NCBI GenBank assembly: GCA_964370775.1
Contig: CAYJKT010000001.1
Coordinates: forward strand, 1 to 64,000
DNA length: 64,000 nucleotides
Source of the DNA: SIG603 sp964370775
GTDB lineage: Bacteria; Bacillota; Clostridia; Oscillospirales; Acutalibacteraceae
Direction: 5' to 3'
The position numbers and the translations under genes are program-made. The notes below the pieces were generated by a model. That model was not told the DNA's origin and searched no databases. It worked only from the letters and a program-made list of their open reading frames with translations. This document shows positions 35,387 to 44,892 of this stretch, piece after piece (within the stretch, counting starts at the first letter, position 1; each line of letters starts with the position of its first letter).

Positions 35387-36379
35387 TTATCCGTTGATGA
35401 TATCATCAATTACTTTTAGCTCATCATCTGTAAACTCAAGATTTTTAACACAACCACAGTTGTCTATAATTTGAGCTGGGCTACTTGCACCAATCAGAAC
35501 ACTAGTAACACGGTTTCTTCTTAACACCCAAGATAGTGCCATTTGAGCAAGGCTTTGTCCTCTTCTCTCAGCCACTACGTTCAATGCTTGCATTTTGCCG
35601 ATAACTTCATCTGTAATATTAGCTTCTTTTAAGAAAACATTTCTTGTAGCACGGCTACCAGCTGGTACTCCTTTAAGGTATTTGTCTGTTAGCAACCCTT
35701 GAGCTAGTGGGCTAAAGCAGATACTTCCTGTGCCTACTTCTTCAAGCGTGTCAAGCAATCCGTCTGTCTCCACCCATCTGTTTAACATGCTGTAGCTTGG
35801 TTGGTGAATTAACAATTGAACGCCGTTGTCTTTTAGAATTTTTGCAGCTTCTCTTGCACCCTCGCTTTTATAGTTAGATATACCAACATACAAAGCTTTG
35901 CCTTGCTTAACTATGTCCACTAATGCACCCATAGTTTCTTCTAGTGGAGTTTCACTGTCTGGCACATGGTGGTAGAAAATATCAACATAGTCAAGACCCA
36001 TTCTTTGTAAACTTTGGTCAAGGCTTGCCATTAAGTATTTTCTTGTTCCGTTCAAGCAACCATAAGGGCCGTCCCACATTCCGTACCCTGCTTTTGTTGA
36101 AATAATTAGCTCATCTCTATAAGGTTTTAGGTCAGAGTTAATAATTCTACCAAAGTTTTCCTCAGCAGAACCTGGCAAAGGTCCATAGTTATTAGCTAAG
36201 TCAAAATGAGTAATACCCATGTCAAACGCTGTGAAAAGCATATCTTTTTGGTTGCTAAAGCTGTCGTCTGTACCAAAGTTGTGCCATAAGCCTAGAGATA
36301 CTCTAGGAAGCTTTAAGCCACTGTTGCCACATCTTAGGTACTCCATTTGTTCGTAACGATTTTGATTTGCTGTGTACAT
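35387..36379 (-). CDS. Aldo/keto reductase (YghZ/Gpr-like)
   Basis: A 330-aa NADPH-dependent aldo/keto reductase. It has YLRCGNSGLKLPRVSLGLWHNFG at the start (cut here to its core GNSGLKLP), the catalytic aspartate/tyrosine in FDLANNYG, lysine in IISTKAGYGMW and histidine in IFYHHVPD. The FDLANNYGPLPGSAEENFG segment matches the YghZ/L-glyceraldehyde 3-phosphate reductase group, which detoxifies methylglyoxal. Monocistronic. Confidence 0.85.
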   Translation of the reverse strand: MYTANQNRYEQMEYLRCGNSGLKLPRVSLGLWHNFGTDDSFSNQKDMLFTAFDMGITHFDLANNYGPLPGSAEENFGRIINSDLKPYRDELIISTKAGYGMWDGPYGCLNGTRKYLMASLDQSLQRMGLDYVDIFYHHVPDSETPLEETMGALVDIVKQGKALYVGISNYKSEGAREAAKILKDNGVQLLIHQPSYSMLNRWVETDGLLDTLEEVGTGSICFSPLAQGLLTDKYLKGVPAGSRATRNVFLKEANITDEVIGKMQALNVVAERRGQSLAQMALSWVLRRNRVTSVLIGASSPAQIIDNCGCVKNLEFTDDELKVIDDIING

Positions 36380-36414
36380 AAGTTATCCGTCCTTTATTTT
36401 TATTTAATAATAAA

Positions 36415-37662
36415 TTATTCATGTCTTAATGCGTCTATAGGATTTAGGTTAGCAGCTTTTATTGATGGTAATAAACCAAACAACAAACCGATTACCATAG
36501 AGAACGCTACGGAAATTACAACAGAACCTGCACTGATAAGCACTGGTGTAGATGTTAGGTTAGATATTACATTCGCCATTATCACACCAGCGATAATACC
36601 AATTATACCACCTAAGCTTGTAAGCACTGCTGCCTCTGTTAAAAACTGCCACAAAATTCTGCTTTTTCTTGCTCCAATAGCCTTTTTTAAGCCGATTTCT
36701 CTGGTTCTCTCTGTAACAGAAACAAGCATAATGTTCATAACACCTATACCACCAACTAACAAACTGATACTTGCTATCCAAATTAGCTGTTGGTTTGTTG
36801 CATTGCTCAATTCTTGCAACTCTTGCGCTTGTTGCAGAATATCTTCTGCTCTATATTGTATCTCTGCGCCATCTTCAAGATGTGCATTCAAAATTTCTTC
36901 GGTACTTCTACCAGCGTCTGCCATAGCCTCTGTCTCTGTTGTTTTAACAATAAGATTTTCAGGCTCGTCATAGGCATAAACCATTGGCCAAACTTCTGAC
37001 GGCATAAATATCATTGAAGTATTGCTACCTTTATAAGTATAGTAATCGTCAATAGTGTTTATAACTGGCTCAAATACTACTCTTTCTTCCACCACACCAA
37101 TAATAGTAAAAGGTGTGCCAGATATTTCAAGCGTTTTGCCTATCGCACTCTCATTTTGGAAAACACTCTTTGCAACTGTGTCGTTGATTACAATAACAGT
37201 TCTATAATTTGTGTAATCTTCAGCTGAGAAAGGTCTACCAGCTGTAAAGTTATAGCTTGCTGTGTTAAAATAGTTTTCGTCTATACCATAAATCTCCACA
37301 CCGTCAAGGCTAGTGTTGCCGTAATATGTAGAACCATAATCTTGACGTTTCGTGTAAAGTGATACACCTAAAACATTGTCAACAGCGTTAATGTCCTCTA
37401 AAGTATCGTCACTAATTGGGTAAAATCCGTCTGGGATACCCTCCCATGTCATGTCGTATTCCCAATCAGCTTGATACAAGCTAACATTAACAATGTTGTC
37501 GCCTGAACCTATAAGGTTGTTTTGGATTTGCTCGTTAGTTCCGTTGATAGTTGAAACTATAGAAATAATCGCTGCGATACCAATAATGATACCTAGCATT
37601 GTTAGAAAGGAACGCATTTTATGCGACCATATTCCTTGAAAAGATAATCTAATGTTCTCCAT
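36415..37662 (-). CDS. MacB-like ABC permease (FtsX fold)
   Basis: A 415-aa membrane protein of the MacB group: N-terminal helix in MRSFLTMLGIIIGIAAII, a large extracytoplasmic MacB_PCD domain (about 45-270), then three helices with GVMNIMLVSVTERTREIGLKKAIGA, the classic FtsX signature. Likely exports a peptide or drug with the ATPase at 39572 and the adaptors at 37662 and 40309. Its start overlaps the adaptor stop by one base. Confidence 0.88.
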   Translation of the reverse strand: MENIRLSFQGIWSHKMRSFLTMLGIIIGIAAIISIVSTINGTNEQIQNNLIGSGDNIVNVSLYQADWEYDMTWEGIPDGFYPISDDTLEDINAVDNVLGVSLYTKRQDYGSTYYGNTSLDGVEIYGIDENYFNTASYNFTAGRPFSAEDYTNYRTVIVINDTVAKSVFQNESAIGKTLEISGTPFTIIGVVEERVVFEPVINTIDDYYTYKGSNTSMIFMPSEVWPMVYAYDEPENLIVKTTETEAMADAGRSTEEILNAHLEDGAEIQYRAEDILQQAQELQELSNATNQQLIWIASISLLVGGIGVMNIMLVSVTERTREIGLKKAIGARKSRILWQFLTEAAVLTSLGGIIGIIAGVIMANVISNLTSTPVLISAGSVVISVAFSMVIGLLFGLLPSIKAANLNPIDALRHE

Positions 37663-39575
37663 TAATAATACATACCCTCACTTTCTATAGCTTTAGCACC
37701 CTCAACTGCTTCGTTTCCATAAGGGAATGCAAGCATATCTTCATAACTTACACCAGAAATAATCTCTGTGTAATGTCCGTATAAATCACGTCCTATCACA
37801 ACATATTGCTTTTGCAATCTGCCGTTTTCGTCTGCTCTCATAACAAAGCTACCCTCGTTATCTTCGTTAATATACGCACTTTCTATGTATAATCCACCGT
37901 CAGAGCCACCTCCGCCAGTGTTTTGGATAGTCAGTTCCATGCCTGCATATCTATTTAATTGTATTTCTTCATTTATATATGCTGTGAACTGATATTGTGA
38001 GTTGTTTGGGTTTCCTCCATAGTAACCAAAACCAGATGAATCAGGGTACTCAGAGATTTCTATAACCTCAGCTTGATATGTCATGCCTGTCTCCCAGTAA
38101 AATGCGTCCATATAGTCGCCCTCTACCACTGTGCCAAGCAATGATTCGCTAAGTGTTCCCATTAAAAATATACCTGTACCACCAGATACACTAAACAAAG
38201 GGTCGCCGTTCATTAGAGCCGTGTCAAGGTCTGTAATACCTGTAACTACACCGTCCATATTTGCTGTAACAGTAGCACTGCCAACGTTAATCTCTGTTTT
38301 AGCAAGGTCTAGTTCAGCTTGTTTAAGCTCTATCTCTTTTGTTGCAATGCTCTCTTTTTTCTGTGTTATAAGCGTTTGTAATTCTTCTGATGTATACTGA
38401 GGTCCTGTGTCTCCCATGCTTCCCATATCATCTGTGAAAATATCTCCTAATTCATCACCTAAATCAAAAGTCGGGATATCCTCTTCGTCGTTATCTTCGA
38501 TAGTTGGATATATAAAACCTGAGCCAAAATCTGAACCATCTATGTACCACGCAAACATAAGCTCGTTTGCAATGTGGTTTTCAACTCTTACCTCAAACAC
38601 TGCTGAAAACGGAGTACCGTCTGTAGGTAGTACTGATGATGACGGAGCTGGTGTAGGTGTCGGTGTAGGAGTTGGGCTTGCTGTTGGTGTAGTATTTTCT
38701 GTAGTTTTTACTACACTGTAAGAACCTGATGTGCTTAATGTTTTCACCAAACTATTAGCACTGTTTTGTCTATAGGCTATAACTGTTTCTCCTTCTTCTG
38801 TAGGAGGGTCTGGGTCTGGGTCAGTACCAGTACTAGCTTCTGGAGTTGCAGTCGGCACTGGAGTTCCAGTTGGAACTGGTGTTTCAGTTGGTGCTGGAGT
38901 TGCAGTCGGAACTGGTGTTTCAGTTGGTGCAGGACTTGCTGTAGGAGCTGGAGTCGGTGTTGCTGTAGTGCCTAACATCATTCTTAAAAATGTCGGACTA
39001 ATTTTGCTGTCATGCGTTACCAAAAACACAAATGGATCTTCTTTTGTTCCTGTTCCTTTGTATGGAATAGAATTTTCGTCTAGCACCTCATATAAATTTG
39101 CATTAGGAGGCATTGGAGTTGGTGTCGGAGTAGGCGTTGGTTCTGGTGTGGCTGTTGGCTCTGGTGTTGGAACAAATGGTTTTGTGTTATACAGCTCATT
39201 TAGTTCTTTATTCAACACACCTAACTCGTATTCAGCTTTTTTCACATTCAATTCAGCAGCTTCTAAGTCAATGTCTAACTTTGTTTTATCATATTCCATT
39301 AAAACATCGCCTTGTGCTACTTCTTGACCCTCGCTTACAAATAGTTCGGATATGGTCATGTCTGACACTGGGTAAACTTGTTGAGTATTAGACAAATTTA
39401 CGTTTGCATAAATATATTCGCTACCTTGCCAGTTTTCTGTTGATATATACGCTACAGGTACAACATCAACCTCTGAGTTGTTAACTTGATAATCTCTGTA
39501 AATAAACACACCAAATACAGCAAGCACAACCACAACAACAGATACAGAAACTGCTATAATTGCTTTTTTCTTCAT
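37662..39575 (-). CDS. Membrane-fusion adaptor with large Pro/Thr-rich insert
   Basis: A 637-aa HlyD/MacA-like adaptor with an N-terminal membrane anchor (about 5-25). The lipoyl half is at 65-95 (ISELFVSEGQEVAQGDVLM), coiled-coil arms at about 100-130 and 393-430, then the second lipoyl half (VTANMDGVVTG) and barrel. Between the arms a roughly 260-residue insert carries three Pro/Thr linkers (135-157, 204-247, 296-315) separated by two small beta-rich modules. Usual relatives are 350-420 aa. In a cell with one membrane the insert may span the wall. Overlaps the ATPase gene by 4 nt and the permease by 1 nt. Confidence 0.8.
   Translation of the reverse strand: MKKKAIIAVSVSVVVVVLAVFGVFIYRDYQVNNSEVDVVPVAYISTENWQGSEYIYANVNLSNTQQVYPVSDMTISELFVSEGQEVAQGDVLMEYDKTKLDIDLEAAELNVKKAEYELGVLNKELNELYNTKPFVPTPEPTATPEPTPTPTPTPMPPNANLYEVLDENSIPYKGTGTKEDPFVFLVTHDSKISPTFLRMMLGTTATPTPAPTASPAPTETPVPTATPAPTETPVPTGTPVPTATPEASTGTDPDPDPPTEEGETVIAYRQNSANSLVKTLSTSGSYSVVKTTENTTPTASPTPTPTPTPAPSSSVLPTDGTPFSAVFEVRVENHIANELMFAWYIDGSDFGSGFIYPTIEDNDEEDIPTFDLGDELGDIFTDDMGSMGDTGPQYTSEELQTLITQKKESIATKEIELKQAELDLAKTEINVGSATVTANMDGVVTGITDLDTALMNGDPLFSVSGGTGIFLMGTLSESLLGTVVEGDYMDAFYWETGMTYQAEVIEISEYPDSSGFGYYGGNPNNSQYQFTAYINEEIQLNRYAGMELTIQNTGGGGSDGGLYIESAYINEDNEGSFVMRADENGRLQKQYVVIGRDLYGHYTEIISGVSYEDMLAFPYGNEAVEGAKAIESEGMYY
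38631..39173 (-). repeat. Tandem Pro/Thr-coding repeats inside the adaptor gene
   Basis: Three in-frame low-complexity blocks at about 39105-39173, 38835-38966 and 38631-38690, coding TPTP, APTETPVPT and similar units. The middle block has repeats of 24-36 bp. Prone to slippage without loss of frame. Confidence 0.7.
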
Positions 39576-40297
39576 TCCATCACCTCCGCAAATTCTACAG
39601 AGCTAATATAGTGATTATCTGGATATGTGTTTTCTTCCACGAACAAGCCGTCACGTATGTGAAGTATTCTTTTTGCTCTTTCAGCTACTTCGTGTTCGTG
39701 AGTAATCATGATAATCGTCACGCCCTCGTCATTAAGGCTTCTGAAAAGTTCCATAATTTGTTCGCCAGAAGCTGTGTCTAAAGCACCTGTAGGCTCGTCT
39801 GCTAACAAAATATCAGGTTTATTCACTATCGCTCTTGCAATTGCCACTCTTTGGCACTGTCCACCAGAAAGCTGAGTAGGTTTAAAATTAACTCTTTCCT
39901 CTAAGCCTACTTTACAAAGTGCCTCGTGTGCTAATTTTTTTCTCTCTTTTGGGTTAACACCAGCGTATAATAATGGCAGTGCCACGTTTTCAAGTGCTGT
40001 TTGTCTTGGCATTAAGTTAAAGCTTTGAAAAACAAAGCCTATGCTGTTTAGCCTTATTTTAGATAATTCATTATCGTTGCAATTACTAATTGTTTTATCA
40101 TCAAGAGTATAGTCGCCCTCAGTTGGTTTATCCAAACAGCCTATAATGTTCATAAGTGTTGTTTTGCCAGAGCCTGACGGCCCCATTATCGCAAGGTATT
40201 CGCCTTTATCAACACCCATAGATACACTTTTTAAAACAGGTACATCCATTTTGCCTTGGGTATAAGTTTTAACTATGTTTTTTAATTCTAATAACAT
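39572..40297 (-). CDS. MacB-type ABC ATPase
   Basis: A 241-aa ABC ATPase of the LolD/MacB group. Walker A GPSGSGKTT near 39-47, signature LSGGQCQRVAIARAI near 144 (C where Q is common), Walker B ILLADEPTGALD near 164. Drives the FtsX-like permease two genes downstream. Starts 11 nt after the upstream adaptor gene. Confidence 0.9.
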   Translation of the reverse strand: MLLELKNIVKTYTQGKMDVPVLKSVSMGVDKGEYLAIMGPSGSGKTTLMNIIGCLDKPTEGDYTLDDKTISNCNDNELSKIRLNSIGFVFQSFNLMPRQTALENVALPLLYAGVNPKERKKLAHEALCKVGLEERVNFKPTQLSGGQCQRVAIARAIVNKPDILLADEPTGALDTASGEQIMELFRSLNDEGVTIIMITHEHEVAERAKRILHIRDGLFVEENTYPDNHYISSVEFAEVME

Positions 40298-40308
40298 ATA
40301 CTCACCCC

Positions 40309-41763
40309 TTAACCTATCACAACAGCTTCTTCTTCAGGAGCAGGCATAGCTTCACCCTCTAGTACCTCGCCTTCAAGAACTTCATTTCCTAGGATTTCTC
40401 CCTCAAAGACTTCACCTTCTAGAACTTCACCGTCGAAGAAGTCACCTTCTAACACTTCACCCTCGAAGAAGTCGCCCTCTAGCACTTCGCCCTCTAACAT
40501 CTCTCCGTCAAAGTTATCAGTGCCAGAAAAATCACCCATCATACCACTAGTATCAAAGAAAATCTCCTCTACTGTCTCCATACCTTCTGTGAACATTGGG
40601 TCAGGCACACAGATAAAATCGTCCTCAGTAACACCGTCAGTAATCTCGTAAGTGTCTGTCGTTTCGTCATACGCACCAAGAGTTATATCACGTTTCTCTA
40701 GCTTGTTGTCGTCGTCTCTAGCCATAACATAAGTGTCGCCAGTTTCATCATTACCAATGTAATAAGACGGCAACCAAATGCCCTCTTTCTCTACGTTCTC
40801 TGTTCCGTAATCAAGCTCAATAAATACGTGTTGACCTAAAATAAGTCCCTCGTAATCTGTAAGTGTAACGTAAAAATCATATTTACTTGAAGTATTTGAA
40901 CTACTGCTAGAACTACTGCTATAGTAGAAGTTTTGGTTTTGGTCTCCTGAATTTGGATTTTCAAAATCAATGTAGTCTATCATACCCATCCAAGTGGTGT
41001 TTTCGTCTACTCTTGAACGAATTAGAACACTTTGCCCGGGCATTAGGTTATTTATATGTAGCTCTGAAATTGTACCTTTAACTCTGTAAGCACCAGTGCT
41101 TAATATGCTGATATACGGTTTTTCCATACCAGTCATTTGGTCATACTCACCAGTTGTGTTTATGTTTGTAATAATACCGTCAATTGGGCTAACAACAGAA
41201 GTATCACTAACAGAAGCTTCAAGTCTTGCAAGCTCTGCTTCTTTCATGCCTTTGTTGTATTCTTCTGTTCTAATATCAAGTTGCAATGACTGAATTTGTA
41301 GAGTATAGCTCATTGCGTCATCAGATGAAGCATTGTTTTTCTCTTTTGTAAGTTCGTTAATTTGGCTTTGCAGAGTGTCCATTCTGTTAGCTATTGTCTC
41401 TATCTCTAACTTTGCTTGGTCGATTGTAAGCGCCAAATCTTCTGTGTCATAAGTAAATAACTCTTGTCCAGCTGTAACAGTGTCACCTGTTGCAACGCTT
41501 AGAGTACCTATTTTTTTATTCTCGTCTTTTTGAATGTCCTCAGTACTTTGTGGTTCAATTACTCCTGAAAATTTAGTTTGGTTGCTCATGCCATTTCCAA
41601 TGCCAGCAATAGACGCCACAGAAGAAACAGGTGCAGTCATGCCGTCAGGACTAGATACGCTCTCGCCACCACCCCATAAATCTGTGAAGAAATATGTGTA
41701 TGCAGTTGCAGAGCCTAAAACAAGTGCCGCTACGATAATGCTTATAATAACTTTCTTTTTCAT
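40309..41763 (-). CDS. Membrane-fusion adaptor with acidic C-terminal repeat
   Basis: A 484-aa HlyD/RND-type adaptor. N-terminal helix (about 5-25), lipoyl half GTLSVATGDTVTAGQELF near 92, coiled-coil hairpin (about 112-185), second lipoyl half SPIDGIITNI, then beta-barrel. A serine run sits near 285. The last 60 residues are an acidic repeat of LEGEV/LEGDFF units (about 422-475), not part of any adaptor I know. Second adaptor in the same operon, upstream of the ATPase. Role of the tail unknown. Confidence 0.8.
   Translation of the reverse strand: MKKKVIISIIVAALVLGSATAYTYFFTDLWGGGESVSSPDGMTAPVSSVASIAGIGNGMSNQTKFSGVIEPQSTEDIQKDENKKIGTLSVATGDTVTAGQELFTYDTEDLALTIDQAKLEIETIANRMDTLQSQINELTKEKNNASSDDAMSYTLQIQSLQLDIRTEEYNKGMKEAELARLEASVSDTSVVSPIDGIITNINTTGEYDQMTGMEKPYISILSTGAYRVKGTISELHINNLMPGQSVLIRSRVDENTTWMGMIDYIDFENPNSGDQNQNFYYSSSSSSSSNTSSKYDFYVTLTDYEGLILGQHVFIELDYGTENVEKEGIWLPSYYIGNDETGDTYVMARDDDNKLEKRDITLGAYDETTDTYEITDGVTEDDFICVPDPMFTEGMETVEEIFFDTSGMMGDFSGTDNFDGEMLEGEVLEGDFFEGEVLEGDFFDGEVLEGEVFEGEILGNEVLEGEVLEGEAMPAPEEEAVVIG
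40330..40500 (-). repeat. Repeat coding the acidic LEGE tail
   Basis: About ten 15-18 bp in-frame units coding L-E-G-E/D-V/F-F; several are near-identical at DNA level. Confidence 0.75.
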
Positions 41764-41793
41764 GTTTTACCCCTCTTTACTTATTTTCATTTC

Positions 41794-43158
41794 TTATTTA
41801 GTATATTTATCAACTATTAAGTTGGCGCATTTATATATGTCGCCACCTCCCATAGTTAAAATCAAATCTCCAGCTTTTGCGTTTTCAATTACAAAATCAG
41901 CAATTTCGTCAAAGGTAGAAAATCTGTAGCTGTTTGGAACTTTAACAGATAAATCATCTGCTGTAATACCATATATATTCTCTTCTCTAACTGCGAGAAT
42001 ATCTGTGATAATCATTTTATCTGATATTGCTAACGCTTCTGCAAAGTCATCTAAAAATGCATGAGTTCTAGAGAAAGTATGTGGTTGGAAAATTCCCCAA
42101 ACATTGTTAAAGTTCATTCTAGTTGCAGAAGTTAAAACAGATGTTAGCTCTGTTGGGTGATGTGCAAAATCATCAGCAACTGTCACTCCGTTAAACTCGC
42201 CTAAAACCTCAAAACGTCTGCCAACTCCACTAAAGTTCTTCAATGCTCTTTTAATGTCTTCAGGTTTTACACCATAATAACTACACGCAGCACATGCAGC
42301 AAGTGCATTGCAAACATTGTGTCTACCTGGTACTGATAATGTAATATCGCAAAGAGCCTCACCCTTATGCATTAGTGTAAAACTGCTGTAAACTGTTTCT
42401 TCTTCACCAATAAAAACTGGGTAGTAGTCGAATTTATCTGAAAAACCAAAGGTTATAATCTTAGCCTTAATACCCTCTACAGATTTCATCGCTTCTTTAT
42501 CATCACCATTTACAACGACACATTCACTTGTTTGGTTTGCGAATTTGTTGAACGATTTAATTATATTATCAAGAGTGCCAAAGTAGTCCAAATGGTCTGC
42601 TTCAACATTTGTAATAACCGACACTGCTGGGTGAAGTTGCAAGAATGTATCAACATATTCGCAAGCCTCGCACACCATATATTGGCTGTCACCACTTCTA
42701 CCGTTACCACCAATTGCAGGCAGTTTTCCGCCTATAACAGCGCTTGGGTCAAAACCAGAGTCTAGCAATATTTGTGTAACCATTGAAGTAGTCGTAGTCT
42801 TGCCGTGTGTGCCTGATATAGCAATCGCTTTATCAAACTGCTTTGTAAGCATACCTAAAACTATAGAACGCTCCAAAGTTGGCACACTTTTTGCACGAGC
42901 TTCCACAAGTTCTGGGTTGTCATCTTTTGCAGCTGCTGTGTACACAACAAGTTCTGCTTCGCCAATATTTTCTGCACTATGCCCTAGAAAAACTGGGATA
43001 TTATAAGAACGTATTCTATCAAGCGTAGAGCTTTCATTCATGTCAGAACCTGTTATCTCATACCCTCTGCAAATTAGTATCTCTGCCATTGGGCACATTC
43101 CAGAACCACCAATTCCAACAAAATGTATTTTTTTAACTGTTTCTAATAAATTTTTCAT
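41794..43158 (-). CDS. murC: UDP-N-acetylmuramate--L-alanine ligase
   Basis: A 454-aa Mur ligase adding L-Ala to UDP-MurNAc in the cytoplasm. N-terminal Rossmann motif HFVGIGGSGMCPMAEIL (about 12-28), ATP loop SGTHGKTTTTSM near 115, NVEADHLDYFG near 183, and C-terminal DDFAHHPTEL near 350. Length is normal. It precedes the MacB-like export operon in the same direction with a 30-nt gap, so the exporter may be partly co-transcribed with this cell-wall gene. A short divergent region separates it from dpaA. Confidence 0.92.
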   Translation of the reverse strand: MKNLLETVKKIHFVGIGGSGMCPMAEILICRGYEITGSDMNESSTLDRIRSYNIPVFLGHSAENIGEAELVVYTAAAKDDNPELVEARAKSVPTLERSIVLGMLTKQFDKAIAISGTHGKTTTTSMVTQILLDSGFDPSAVIGGKLPAIGGNGRSGDSQYMVCEACEYVDTFLQLHPAVSVITNVEADHLDYFGTLDNIIKSFNKFANQTSECVVVNGDDKEAMKSVEGIKAKIITFGFSDKFDYYPVFIGEEETVYSSFTLMHKGEALCDITLSVPGRHNVCNALAACAACSYYGVKPEDIKRALKNFSGVGRRFEVLGEFNGVTVADDFAHHPTELTSVLTSATRMNFNNVWGIFQPHTFSRTHAFLDDFAEALAISDKMIITDILAVREENIYGITADDLSVKVPNSYRFSTFDEIADFVIENAKAGDLILTMGGGDIYKCANLIVDKYTK

Positions 43159-43303
43159 ATATGTAACTCCTAATTCGGTTGTAATTTTTCACTATAATTA
43201 AAATTTATTATACATCAAATAGTATAAAAAAGAAATAAAAAAATTGAAATGTAACAAAATGTTAATAACTCAACTAAATTGATTAACACTAAAGCACCAT
43301 AAG

Positions 43304-43311
43304 CATACAAT
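43304..43311 (+). promoter_or_regulatory. Possible sporulation sigma factor -10 element
   Basis: CATACAAT matches the sigma-E -10 consensus and the CATA core of sigma-K, 39 bp before the dpaA start. The -35 side (43281-43289) is a poor match. Confidence 0.4.
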
Positions 43312-43350
43312 GTAATAATGCCTATGGTTAAACTGAAAGGACGGAAATCC

Positions 43351-44208
43351 ATGAAATCAATTTTTGGAATAATAGGAGGCGACAAAAGGCAATTATATTT
43401 AGCAAGATCGTTAGAAGACGACGGTTACAAAGTATTTATTTGCGGATTTGAACTATTAAGTGAAACTAGGGGCTTGTTAGAAGAGCCTTTAATTGGAATA
43501 TTTAAGAAGTGTGACAACATTATTTTACCTTTGCCCTGTTCAAAAGACGGCATAACTATCTCTGCACCATACAGCAGTAAAGATATTATTGCCGATTGGG
43601 AGTTTGTGAAGAATTTAGAGGGCAAAACAGTCTATGGAGGATTTATAGATAAGCTTGTAAAAGAGCAACCTCTTTGGAAAAAAGTTAACATAAAAGATTA
43701 TTACTTAAGAGAAGAACTTGCCATAAGTAGCGCACTTGCAACAGCTGAGGGAGCTATAAGCTTGGCAGTAACTGAACATGCAGGAATATTGTGTGGTAGC
43801 AAATGTTTGGTTACAGGGTATGGAAGAATAGGGAAAATACTTACAAAATGTTTGTTGGCGCTAGGGGCTAAAGTTACCGTAACTGCACGAAAAAACAGTG
43901 ATTTAAGCATGATAAAATCTATGGGTGCAGAAGCTAAGAGATATAGTGAAATTAAAAAGGAATATGATATTATTTTTAACACAGTGCCTGAACTGGTGAT
44001 TGATAAAAATATTCTTGCAAGGCAAAGCACAGACACTGTTATTATAGAGCTTGCGAGTTTACCTGGTGGAATAGACAGAAAATGTGCTGATATAAATCAA
44101 ATTAAAATAGTAGACGCGCAATCTCTACCGGGGAAATTTGCGCCAAAAGCTTCTGGCGTTTTTATTAAAGAAACTATATACAATATGATAGACGAAATAC
44201 AATTATGA
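43351..44208 (+). CDS. dpaA: Dipicolinate synthase subunit A
   Basis: A 285-aa oxidoreductase-like subunit (SpoVFA). N-terminal IIGGDKRQLYLARSLEDDGY, and a Rossmann motif VTGYGRIGKILTKCLLALGA near 155, as in adenosylhomocysteinase-like proteins. It makes dipicolinic acid for the spore core in the mother cell from the product of DapA. The start is ATG 43351 with AAAGGACGG upstream; ATG 43318 has no RBS. Paired with dpaB 94 nt downstream. Confidence 0.9.
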   Translation: MKSIFGIIGGDKRQLYLARSLEDDGYKVFICGFELLSETRGLLEEPLIGIFKKCDNIILPLPCSKDGITISAPYSSKDIIADWEFVKNLEGKTVYGGFIDKLVKEQPLWKKVNIKDYYLREELAISSALATAEGAISLAVTEHAGILCGSKCLVTGYGRIGKILTKCLLALGAKVTVTARKNSDLSMIKSMGAEAKRYSEIKKEYDIIFNTVPELVIDKNILARQSTDTVIIELASLPGGIDRKCADINQIKIVDAQSLPGKFAPKASGVFIKETIYNMIDEIQL

Positions 44209-44302
44209 AAATAAATTATTATTATGTCATTAATACTCTTTATATTTTAAGTGAAGTTAAGAGTTTTAGAGATAAGCCGATAAGGCAGAATGGAGTATTA
44301 AT

Positions 44303-44872
44303 ATGATTAACTTAGGTTTTGCTTTGTGCGGATCTTTTTGTACTTTTTCAGAGGCGATTGCCTTAATGGAGAAGTTAAAAGATAGCTATAACATAATTCC
44401 TGTTATGTCAGAAAATGCCTTTGATACCTCAACAAGGTTCGGAGAGGCAAAGGATATTCAAGAAAAAATAGAAAAAATATGTGGCAAAAAAATTATACAC
44501 ACCATTAAAGGAGCTGAACCTCTTGGCCCTAAAAACATGGTAGACATAATGCTTGTTGCACCATGCACTGGCAACACAGTCGGCAAAATAGCAAGTGCAA
44601 TAACAGATACATCAGTTACAATGGCAGTTAAATCTTGCCTTAGAATTGGTTTACCTGTAGTTTTGTGTATTGCGACTAACGACGGTCTTGCTGGGTCTTT
44701 TATGAACATCGGCAAGCTTATGAACACTAAAAATGTTTTCATATCGCCACTTGGGCAAGACGACCCTAACAAGAAGCCAAATTCTTTGGTGTGCGACTTT
44801 AAATATGTGCCAAAAACACTTGAACTAGCTTTAGATAAAAAACAAATTCAACCTGTTTTAATTACAAAATAA
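44303..44872 (+). CDS. dpaB: Dipicolinate synthase subunit B
   Basis: A 189-aa flavoprotein-family subunit (SpoVFB). Features: GFALCGSFCTFSEAI at the start, the flavin-binding loop VAPCTGNTVGKIASAITDTSVTMA-type segment (core APCTGNT) near residue 90, and the C-terminal DDPNKKPNSLV. It completes dipicolinate synthase with DpaA. No terminator separates the two genes. Confidence 0.9.
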   Translation: MINLGFALCGSFCTFSEAIALMEKLKDSYNIIPVMSENAFDTSTRFGEAKDIQEKIEKICGKKIIHTIKGAEPLGPKNMVDIMLVAPCTGNTVGKIASAITDTSVTMAVKSCLRIGLPVVLCIATNDGLAGSFMNIGKLMNTKNVFISPLGQDDPNKKPNSLVCDFKYVPKTLELALDKKQIQPVLITK

Positions 44873-44892
44873 ATCTATTATTGCAAAAAAAT

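Noticed and set aside
38407..39391. Plus-strand ORFs opposite the adaptor gene
   Set aside because: They are reflections of the Pro/Thr codons in the other strand (Gly/Val or Trp/Ser-rich), with no RBS.
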